A DNA stretch of 64,000 bases from Codonopsis lanceolata. Lineage: Eukaryota; Streptophyta; Magnoliopsida; Asterales; Campanulaceae. Of this stretch, positions 56,283-64,000 are shown in pieces. A program made the translations under genes and the position numbers. The notes beneath the pieces were generated by a model, which did not search any database, had not been told where the DNA came from, and worked only from the letters and a program-made list of their open reading frames with translations. Location: NCBI GenBank assembly GCA_013146195.2, contig CM028379.1, positions 62,330,637 to 62,394,636 on the forward strand. Reading direction: 5' to 3'. Each line of letters begins with the position of its first letter. Within the stretch, counting starts at the first letter, position 1.

Positions 56283-57470
56283 CTAAAGCAGATTTAAGAT
56301 ATCAGCATACCAGGGCTCGTGATCTGCTTCAGGGGCTGCATTAATTTTGAAACAGTATGCCGGAGTGACCTTCTTCCCGATTACGAATGGCTGAACATTA
56401 GTTTCTGCGGGAATTTGGACTAGCGATGCCAGAGTGGCTAGGGCATCGGCGAATTGATTTCTATCTTGTGGCATATAGTGGAATGAGATAGAGTCAAATC
56501 GGGTGGCAAGTGCTGTTAATTTGGCATGATATAGTTGCAGCCGACGATCTTGGGTCTTCCATCTCCGTTCGACTTGATTTATAATTAGGGCAGAGTCTCC
56601 ATAGACTTTGAGGTCTTTGGCTCCCCTTTGGAGAGCTTCTTCTAGGCCAGCAATACAGGCTTCATATTCCGCCGTGTTATTTGAGCATTCGAATTCCAGC
56701 CTTTTGGCCAGTGGAGTATGAGAATCAGCTGGGTCTATGAGCAAGATTCCTATGCCAAAGCCTCTTTTATTTGCGGCTCCGTCAAAGAACATCTGCCAGC
56801 TGGTGTCATGGTCAGTGATTTCTAGGACACCTTCGTTTGGGAAGTCAGGCTCGGTCGCATCTTCGGCTTTTAAGGGTAGATCGGCTAAGTGGTCTGCAAT
56901 CATGCTCCCTTTGATAGATTTGAGTGTGACATAAGTTATTTCAAACTCGTTGAGAAGAAAGGAACACTTGGCCAGTCGGCTGGACAATGATGGCTTGCCA
57001 AAGATGTACTTGATAGGGTCCATTCTGGATATGAGCTTGATGGACCGTCCTTGCAGATAGGTCTTGAGCCTTTGCGTGGCCCAGACTAGGCCGGTGCAGC
57101 TTTTCTCTAGCGCTGAGTAATTTAGCTCGCTTCCTTGCAGCTTCATACTTATGAAGTATATGGTATTTTCAATGTAGGAATCTTCTTTTTCTTGGGCAAG
57201 CATAGCCCCTACTGACGTGTCTGTGACGGTTAAATATATGAGGAGAGGTTTATGTGTATGAGGTGGAGCTAGCACAGGTGGATTGATAAGATAGGCTTTT
57301 ATTTTTTCGAAGGCTAGCTGGCACTTCTCGTCCCAGACTTGGTCATTTCTCCTTTTTAGGAGTTTGAAGAGGGGCTCACATGTGGTTGTCAGCTGCCGGA
57401 TGAAACGGCTGATAAACTGCAATCGGCCTAGGAAGCCTTTGACTTCGGTTGGAGTTTTTGGCTGTGGCAT
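56283..57470 (-). CDS. RT connection and dual RNase H of element C (395-codon open frame)
   Basis: RNase H removes RNA from the DNA-RNA hybrid during reverse transcription. Residues 1-60 (PQPKTPTEVKGFLGRLQFIS) are the end of RT. The first RNase H follows (LLIYLTVTDTSVGAMLAQEK; ALEKSCTGLVWATQRLKTYL). The second, archaeal-type RNase H starts WQMFFDGAANKRGFGIGILL and keeps its four acidic positions in FFDG, NNTAEYEACI, VYGDSA and FADALA. This frame is intact over the region where element A is shattered. The upstream RT frame (57499-58200) is separated from it by a stop and frameshift. Confidence 0.8.
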   Translation of the reverse strand: MPQPKTPTEVKGFLGRLQFISRFIRQLTTTCEPLFKLLKRRNDQVWDEKCQLAFEKIKAYLINPPVLAPPHTHKPLLIYLTVTDTSVGAMLAQEKEDSYIENTIYFISMKLQGSELNYSALEKSCTGLVWATQRLKTYLQGRSIKLISRMDPIKYIFGKPSLSSRLAKCSFLLNEFEITYVTLKSIKGSMIADHLADLPLKAEDATEPDFPNEGVLEITDHDTSWQMFFDGAANKRGFGIGILLIDPADSHTPLAKRLEFECSNNTAEYEACIAGLEEALQRGAKDLKVYGDSALIINQVERRWKTQDRRLQLYHAKLTALATRFDSISFHYMPQDRNQFADALATLASLVQIPAETNVQPFVIGKKVTPAYCFKINAAPEADHEPWYADILNLL

Positions 57471-57498
57471 CTCTAGGATAGCTTTGATCTTTGTTGGC

Positions 57499-58320
57499 TC
57501 AATCTCGATGCCCTATTCGGTCACTAAGAATCCTAGGACCTTGCTTTTGGTAACCCCAAATGTGCATTTGGTGGGGGTTAAGCTTCATTTGGTGCTTCCT
57601 TAACCTTTCGAAGAATTTTCGAAGGTCTTTGATATAGGCACCGTTGGCGTCGCTGGAATACACGATCATGTCATCCACATAGACCTCCATTTCTTTGTGG
57701 ATCATGTTGTGGAAGAGGGTGGTGGCAGCCCTCTGATAAGTAGCCCCAGCATTTTTCAGCCCAAATGGCATGACAGTATAGCAATAGGTTCCCCAAGGAG
57801 TAGTAAATGAGTTCTTCTCCTGGTCCTCTGCTGCCATTTTGATTTGATTATAGCCCAGCATGCCATCGACGAAGGATCTCACTTTGTGAGCAGCAACGAC
57901 GTCTACCACAATATCAATATTGCGCAGATGGAAGTCATCTTTGGGCGACGCCTTATTGAGGTCACGGAAATCTACACAGATCCGGACTTTCTCGTTGGGC
58001 TTGGGAACGGTCACTATGTTGGATAGCCAGATCGGGTATTCTACTACCCGAATGAAATTGATGCGCAACTGCTTCATAATTTCTTCTTTAACCTGTAGTG
58101 ACCATTCCGGCTTGATCCGACGACGCTTTTGCTTAACTGGTAGAGCATCTGGATATATGGGGATCCGGTGTTCCACTTTGGCTGGGTCTAGCCCCGGCAT
58201 ATCTTCGTAGGACTAGGCAAATATGTCCACGAACTCTTTAAGGAGATCAATGAGTGCTACCCTTTCAAAGCCTTGCAGGTAGGTGCCGATTTTGATCTCT
58301 TTTATTTCGTTGTCTAGCCC
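57499..58320 (-). pseudogene. Reverse transcriptase of element C
   Basis: A 233-codon frame (58200-57499) covers the RT palm and fingers: KPEWSLQVKEEIMKQLRINF with KVRICVDFRDLNKASPKDDF, FVDGMLGYNQIKMAAEDQEK, then WGTYCYTVMPFGLKNAGATY and the catalytic EVYVDDMIVYSSD. A stop at about 58213 separates it from the preceding GLDNEIKEIKIGTYLQGFER segment (to about 58320). After LRKHQMKLNP a frameshift leads to 57499. Apart from these two breaks the domain looks complete. Confidence 0.8.
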
Positions 58321-58387
58321 TAGATTGATAGTGGACAAGTCTTCAGTTGCTGCTGATGAATGATATTGTTCGGTGCTCAACTGACTT

Positions 58388-58690
58388 TACAAGCTCAATG
58401 CAAATAATTTTTCTATTTTGGGTCCATTTCATCAAATGACTCATTATTATAATTATTATTTAATGCGTCTTTTAATGTAAGTGCAACTAAGGAATAAACA
58501 AAGACATTCGGATTATCATTAAAAGCAAACCGTACAGGGTTTATTACATTATTGAGGACCTGGGTTTGAGGTTCTCAACTTTAGGGAGCGGATCGGTAGA
58601 TGACCAATCTGTAAAGGTAGGGGAAGAATAGGGATAGTATATCCAAAGTGGTCCACCAGATCTGCGGGTGTCAAAAGCGGGCCGGTCGTG
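58388..58690 (-). other. Putative intron between protease and RT of element C
   Basis: Collinear with 17025-17331 of element A. The TTGTAAAG acceptor is conserved and a GTATAC replaces GTATGT at the donor. Inference from conservation and from the known Ogre intron. Confidence 0.4.
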
Positions 58691-59979
58691 GTATACTAGT
58701 TCTGTAGAGGCTTATTAGCAATAAGCTCCTCAAACTCAGGAGGAGCTCTTTATAATAAGTGCCTCCATCTATCATACCCAGGAAGCTATCTCCTAGACCG
58801 TCATCATCTAGTAAGGCCAGAGCATAATCATCTTGGTCTATAAACCAAGTATTTTCAATAGTGACAGTCTTATATGCAGTGCTACGGGGCTCCAGGGTAA
58901 CCTATTCCATTCTATCTGTAAGCAAACTGACATCTTCAAAGATCTCCCAACCAAGGCATCTTTTCCCACTCTGGTCTAGCCAAGGCTCGGGAAACATGAG
59001 ATAGGCTTCTGTTTCCCCTTTCCTTACAAAGTACCCATTTAAGGTTTTTCTATATGGTTTGAGAGGGGGATATTTATAAGGACGCTTTTCTCTTTCTACC
59101 TTTCTTTTCTCACGTTTCTGTTTCATGACTGTGGCTACTTCAACTGGAGTAGGCGTGTATCCTAGACCAAAAGGTGGGATACATTCCTTAAGTTCATCTT
59201 GGACTAAATTGACAAGTCCTTGCTGATTTCGGCCGAGACCTACTAGGCCATATAATTCATTTTTCGAAACATGTTTAAAGGAACCATTTTTCCTACGGAA
59301 GTGGATTTCTTTCCGATGATGTCAGTTTCCCGACCATATTCAATGGTATTAACTACAGCTTGGGGGATAACCTCAAAGCCACTAAGAAAAATACATGTGT
59401 CTTCATGCTCTATCTCGAGGATTGGGATATCCTCGCTTTCCTTATTTTCCATGATCTTATCAGCCAAAATAATCACTATGTGGTCATTATGGATGAATTT
59501 GACACGTTGGTGTAATGAAGAGGCTACCCCCTTTACCCCATGGATCCAAGGGCGTCCCAGCAACAGGCTAAAGGTGGCTAGTATATCCAGGACTTGGAAT
59601 TCAGCCGCGATGTTTAACGGCCCAATAGTCAGCATTAAAGTGACCACCCCTAGGACACATCGACTGGTGTTGTCATATGCCTTTACTGTCTGCGAGGAAG
59701 GAGTGAGTTCTGATATTTTTGTTCCCAGTTTGGCTAACGTGCTGGCAGAACATACATTCAATGAAGACCCATTATCTATCAAAACTCGGGGAACCCGTTT
59801 CTCCAAAATTCTCACAGTGATATGGAGAACATCGATGTGGTTGGTTCCTTCCTTTGGCAGATCTAGATCAATGAACATTATCACGTTTCCAAAGTGAATG
59901 TTCCCGATCATTTGAGTAAGCTCATTTGGCGAGGTTTCAATAGGAATGACTGTTTGACTTAAAGATTTTGCCAGCGTAT
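58691..59979 (-). pseudogene. Aspartic protease and linker of element C
   Basis: The main frame (about 59979-59243) has NELTQMIGNIHFGNVIMF, the active-site region PRVLIDNGSSLNVCSASTLA, LGRPWIHGVKGVASSLHQ and FLSGFEVIP. It is longer and cleaner than in A, but breaks at YMA before the GLG motif. Linker pieces (FGLGYTPTP, WLDQSGKRCLGWEIFEDV) follow in other frames to 58902 and below. The 5' side is cut by the 1206-bp insertion. Confidence 0.75.
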
Positions 59980-61185
59980 TGATCGATGTTTTAATTAATC
60001 TTTTTCCTTGCAAGTGGACAAGACTATTATAGAATAGTATTGGAAGCAAGGGTCGAACCCACAGAGACAAGTGATCACGAACAGTGCAATTTATTGATAG
60101 CAAATTATTAATCTAAAGGGGGTTTTTATATTTATTTTAGTCTAAACTACTATTTATATTTAGATGTTTAACTAATTAGCAGTAATTACAGATAATGAAG
60201 ATCTTATGGTGGGTGGCAATCTAGGATTCTGGGTTTCACTTGTATCTCCTTTATGTTCAATTCATAATAATTATCATTCAATGTCTTGGGTTCGTTCACT
60301 AAAGATAGATATAGCCTGTTGAACAATTGGTTTAGCCTCCATCCCCGCAAAATTCATCCATTCTATATCCTAAGCACAAGAACTGTAATCTAGCTGTCAC
60401 CTAGATTTATGATCTATCTGTCACCTAGATCATGTATGAACCTGGTCATAACTTATCACTCTCGTGCATCGATAGGTCCAATTTATTGTGATGGTGAGCC
60501 AGTGTACGACATATGCACATTGGTCATGCAATTATCCGCACCTCTAGGCCTTTATTATTTGCGATTACATTCATTTGTTCAAATCAAAATAATAGAGGGA
60601 TTGATAAACAACACAATCAACAAGCATTGAATGAACATATATACGAATCAAAACATAAATTTGATACAAGTTACCTCCCACCTCCTAGATTATGGATGAT
60701 TTAGTTCATCATAGACAATGAATAGCACATGGTGATGATCGGATACATGATTTGATCTTCCAACTTCAATATATACTCGGGAGTTGTAATCCAATCGAAC
60801 CACTGTGTGAAAACACGAAAATCACGCATTCTGACCACCTTGCGGTCGCAAGGTGTTGAGTACCTTGCGTCCGCAAGGTCTCTAGTATGTCTGGCCTTTG
60901 GTTGCTTGACTTGTGCCCGTACTGCCTACCTTGCGGTCGCAAGGTCTGATGTACCTTGCGTCCGCAAGGTCTTCACATTCTAACAGTCTTCACTTTTCTT
61001 CATTTTTACTCTTTTGGCTTTTCTTGGAATTTGCACTTAAAACCCTGGAGTTTCGCATATTTTCACTAATAACCCTAAACTTACAAAACTCACCGAAAAC
61101 ATATATTAGTAGCAAAAAGCCTCGTGAAATAGCATAATTTAAGTCATAGAAGCATATAAAATCGACGTATAAAATACATCGATCA
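59980..61185. mobile_element. 1206-bp insertion with 10-bp inverted ends and 5-bp target duplication (solo-LTR-like)
   Basis: It starts TGATCGATGT and ends ACATCGATCA, a perfect 10-bp inverted repeat, and is flanked on both sides by CGTAT (59975-59979 and 61186-61190). Element A lacks the insertion at the homologous place near 18575. TG...CA ends with a 5-bp duplication fit a solo LTR; a small DNA transposon is less likely. It carries GGGTCGAACCCACAGAGAC at 60052-60070 and four palindromes at 60837-60970. No protein is coded. The parent element is unknown. Confidence 0.8.
60837..60970. repeat. Four 18-bp palindromes ACCTTGCGKYCGCAAGGT
   Basis: Copies at 60837-60854, 60862-60879, 60928-60945 and 60953-60970. 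Centres alternate GGTC, GTCC, GGTC, GTCC, and starts are 25, 66 and 25 bases apart, so a two-palindrome unit has itself been duplicated. Each is a near-perfect inverted repeat that could form a hairpin or a dimeric protein site. Confidence 0.85.
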
Positions 61186-61190
61186 CGTAT

Positions 61191-63062
61191 CACGGTGGGT
61201 CTTAGAAGCACAAAGTAAGCCCAAGATGGAAATGTTGGCCTGAGTTTTCTTCATCTGAGCTAACAAGGTATCTTCCATCGTTTTAGCCCCAATATCTGTT
61301 GCTTGATCTTTGCAAGAGTGGTCACCTCTTTCCAGGTTTGGTTGGTAGGCTCGGCCAGATCGGGTAAGGTGGCTAACATTTCCACCAACCCAAGTGGCTT
61401 TTTCGATATTGCAAGTATTTTGGCTACCCAGGATAGTGTCCCAAGAGAGCATATTGCAGCTAGGCTCTTTTATGGATAAGGATGGAGGAAAAGGAACAAA
61501 GATATATAGTAATGGATGTTTATTTATTTCAAACTTGGGTACACAAATTTTTTCATCAACCTCAATCATATTGATATGAGGTAGGGGTTATTGACTATAT
61601 TTGGTCTGGGTAGAGGCTTTTCAATAACCTTATCATCTATAAGGTCCTGGATAGCATCTTTGAGAGTATAGCACTTATCGGTGAGGTGACCACTGCAGCG
61701 ATGGTATTCACAATACTGGGCATGGTTCCAAATCCTGGGCAGGGGGTTTGGCGGCTTATAATTTTCCAAAGGCTTTAGAACTCCCTGTGCCATTAGCTCC
61801 TGCAGTATCACAGACTGGGGAGCTTGCAGTTCGTCATAATACCGGTTCACCCTGTTCTAATTTCTGAAATTTTTGCCAGGGCCATTATTTCCTCCCACTG
61901 GTTGTGACACTGTCGGCCAGTAGGACCATGGAACAGTGCTATAATTTTGAGTAGAAAATGGGGCTGGGGAATTTCCTACCATATTGACGGCTGGCGCTGG
62001 TGCGGCTATCTTTCCTTTAGAGTAACGGAAAAAACTAGGAGGCGTATTGGCTTTTAATTGCCCAGTCGTATATCTTCATCAATACGGGCTCCTATCTCCA
62101 CTATTTCTTTAAAATTGGTATAGGGGAGATACCGCATATGTTCCAAGTAAATAGGATGGAGGTTTTTAATGAACATTCTGCATGACTCAGCCGGATCAGG
62201 TTTTTAATGAACATTCTGGTGTTGTCTTTGTATCTTTCAAGGAACCCTTCAGCTATCTGGTCCCATATGTTCATGGTGCTGCTATCGGACAACATCAGCC
62301 ATTGCTTGGCAGTCCCTATTAGGGTGAGGTGAAAATTGGAAGCCATAGCCTCAAAGCTAGCTCCCCTTGACTGCATGCTAGTGGAATAAGATTTCAAGTG
62401 GGATATAAGGCATCCAGTCCCATCAAACTTTTCTATGTCGGGCATTTTGAATTTTGAAGGTAATATTACTAAGGGTTGCAATGCTAGTGCCAGCGTAGAA
62501 AATTCCCCTTTGTTGAGAAGTTTGAGCATCATGGTCTTCATATTTTCCATGTCGGCCTCCATTTTGGTGGCTGGGGGAATTGGCTTTTGGTATATGCTAG
62601 CAGGATTAGGGAAGGCTGGGTTAATTTCTGGCTGCGATATTTGGTAAGGATTTTGGGCGGGGTAGGGATATTGGGATGGATAAAGATTTCTGGGTTGGTG
62701 GATTTTGGGTAGCATAAGGATTCTGGGCTGGTGGATTTTGGGCAGTATATGGATTCTGGGCTGGGGGATTTTGGGTAATATAAGGATTTTGGGCTGGTGG
62801 ATTTTGGGCAATATAAGGATTTTGGGCTGGTGGAATTTGGGCAAAATAAGGATTCTGGGCTGGTGGATTTTGGGCAATATAAAGATTCTGGGCTGGTGGA
62901 TTATTAGTGGTTTCGGCTGGGCGACCAAGGTCATTGAAAGGTAATTAGGTAGTAACTTGGCCGGGCGGGTTATAGCTTTTTGGGTCCATATGTGGGCTGT
63001 TCTGGAGTGGATTGGTTATGGGAAAAGGGAGGTCATTTGAGCTTTGGAGAATATTGGTGCTT
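61191..63062 (-). pseudogene. gag of element C, interrupted
   Basis: From the 5' side, the N-terminus is lost at the LINE junction (63062). A Pro/Asn/Gln repeat region (62900-62650) is followed by the core gag domain (about 62470-62150: KFKMPDIEKFDGTGC, HLKSYSTSMQSRGASFEAMA, WDQIAEGFLERYKDN), frameshifts near 62200-61850, then the zinc knuckle CEYHRCSGHLTDKCYTLK (about 61700) and the junction segment LTRSGRAYQPN, MKKTQANISILGLL. The core domain is better preserved than in A. Confidence 0.75.
62690..62905 (-). repeat. 33-bp minisatellite encoding an 11-residue gag repeat
   Basis: About six to seven units of GATTCTGGGCTGGTGG followed by ATTTTGGGCAATATAAG. In the gag frame each unit reads QNPYIAQNPPA with small changes. 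Element A has a more scrambled version at 20110-20400, so copy number varies within the family. Confidence 0.8.
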
Positions 63063-63435
63063 GGAAGAGGTACTAAGATATCAATTTTAAAAGCAACTGC
63101 ACCAACTTTCTCTTTCGTCTTTCTTTTCATATAATGAATAGTCTCAAATGCAACAAGAACATTCTCTTGAATTGATCGTTTCGGCACAAAAGAAGATTGC
63201 AAGTTAGAAATTATTCCAGGAAGAAGCCTTAAAGGTGATTTGCCAACACTTTAGAAACAATCTTATAAATCACATTACACAAAGAAATTGGCCGCAAATC
63301 TTTAAGAGACAAAGGATTCTCACATTTAGGAATAAGGACCACATTAGTATCTGTTGTTGATTTGTAACACACTACACCAGGAACAGTTCCGTACAAAAAC
63401 AGAGTAACCAGAATATTACAGACCGAAAATGACAA
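63063..63435 (-). pseudogene. LINE (L1-type) reverse transcriptase fragment
   Basis: Minus-strand frames read TNVVLIPKCENPLSLKDLRP, ISLCNVIYKIVSKVLANHL, then after a frameshift near 63230 LQSSFVPKRSIQENVLVAFE and KVGAVAFKID. These are consecutive RT motifs of plant L1-like LINEs (IPK, DFRPISLCNV.YKI.SK.LA, QSAFVPGR.I.DN, KLD). The fragment joins gag of element C at 63062 without a visible boundary signal, so it is chimeric. Confidence 0.85.
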
Positions 63436-64000
63436 CTATTGTTAATATAAATAACTAACCCACACACACGAATACATAACGCAGGTGGGGGTAATAGAAT
63501 AACGAACTAGGTCTAAATAGTAAACAAACTGGAACACTAGGAAATCCCTGCACTTACAAACAGATTATAACAATTACATGGAATATAATAATCTGTGAGT
63601 ATAAGAACGAAACAGAGGAAGTAAAATACAGAACGGTTAGTGAAACAAAAATGGCAACAAAAAAAATATGAAGCAATGAAAGAGAGCTCGAAGTCACCGT
63701 GTGCCCAGACACGACTCGCCGTAATCGGTCACGAAGACCTTGGCTAAGCTCTATTCAGCTCAGACACCTTTTCACGGCCATTATCCACCAACAAGCCCAC
63801 AGAACCAGCCCAATGAAACCCAAGGTCAGAGCCACAAAGACTCAACCCAACCTCGGTCTCCAACAACCGAGAATGGAGAAGACGACCGGAGAAAACGTCA
63901 CACCAAGCCCCAAACCTGTGACCTAACCCAAGCTCACTACTCTCTAAACACACTTAACAGTCCAAGCTAACATAGAACTCCGAATCTATATCACTCTCAT
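63436..64000. other. Unassigned right end
   Basis: No gene or element recognised. 63690-63960 is C/A-rich and has open frames on both strands that show no family resemblance. Confidence 0.35.

Larger units (their letters stand above)
54580..63062 (-). mobile_element. Ogre/Tat Ty3-gypsy element C (no LTRs found)
   Basis: It has the same family and layout as element A: 3' tail (54580-55068), integrase, two RNase H regions, RT, probable intron, protease and gag, all on the minus strand. It is collinear with A from about 13370 to 20750. It differs by a 1206-bp insertion (59980-61185) and by ending at a sharp junction with LINE sequence at 63062. Neither LTR was found. The two plus-strand ORFs at 49352-54476 lie where an antisense extra ORF would be expected. 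Confidence 0.8.

Noticed and set aside
60052..60070. A tRNA gene or SINE indicated by GGGTCGAACCC
   Set aside because: No A box at the right distance, no cloverleaf, and the containing unit has LTR-like ends and is 1.2 kb long.
62101..62934. A 277-codon minus-strand ORF rich in Ile, Pro and His
   Set aside because: Its repetitive first part is the wrong frame of the gag QNPYIAQNPPA minisatellite; only its second part is the true gag core.

Overview
The window is nuclear DNA from a flowering plant. Most of it is nested transposable elements, with one clear host gene. Evidence for a plant: Tat/Ogre-type Ty3/gypsy polyproteins, a Ty1/copia polyprotein, a CACTA transposon end signature, a Helitron 3' end, a hAT MITE, and a BTB/NPH3-family gene, a family confined to plants. 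GT-AG introns and AT-rich non-coding DNA agree. A dicot is likely. Motifs such as TACTCCGTA are common in Caryophyllales and some asterids, but this is weak evidence and I do not name a species. I see no bacterial, organellar or viral genes.

Layout: (1) 1-3227 is the 5' LTR and leader of a minus-strand Ogre-like element (B) that continues off the left edge. It lies next to (2) 3228-9069, the decayed pol of a plus-strand Tat/Retand-like element (D) with a coiled-coil antisense ORF behind it. (3) 9100-11404 holds GATGCA-rich repeats and inverted modules. (4) 11405-13172 is an LTR of the B/A type that looks like a solo LTR. (5) 13370-24298 is a 3'-truncated minus-strand Ogre-like element (A) with gag, protease, RT, two RNase H regions, a still-open integrase, primer binding site and 5' LTR. 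(6) 24299-31900 has no genes; it contains a Helitron end, diverged tandem duplications and a 96-bp hAT MITE with a perfect 8-bp target duplication. (7) 32033-33914 is a three-exon BTB/NPH3-domain gene, the only feature that looks like an ordinary host gene. (8) 34900-37911 is a truncated minus-strand Ty1/copia element that stops exactly at a CACTA terminus.

(9) 37912-47963 is bounded by matching 16-bp CACTA termini. It contains fragments of several unrelated host genes: cyclin B1 exons, FKBP13-like exons, antisense SEC14-type lipid-transfer exons, and probably a WAT1/EamA exon. It also holds a complete intronless 40S ribosomal protein SA copy with a poly(A) tract. This is the most interesting segment. 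It resembles a gene-capturing CACTA (Pack-CACTA) element, but the flanking trinucleotides do not match, so a single clean insertion is not proven.

(10) 49352-54476 holds two plus-strand genes or pseudogenes with plant-mobile-domain and DUF7745-like proteins. They lie antisense and downstream of (11) element C (54580-63062), a second Ogre-like minus-strand element interrupted by a 1206-bp insertion with a 5-bp target duplication and 10-bp inverted ends. (12) Element C's gag is joined directly to a LINE reverse transcriptase fragment (63063-63435). The last 560 bases are unassigned.

The genes do not form a pathway. The common thread is retroelement and transposon biology: dual RNase H Tat polyproteins, antisense extra ORFs behind pol, and a DNA transposon carrying host exons.
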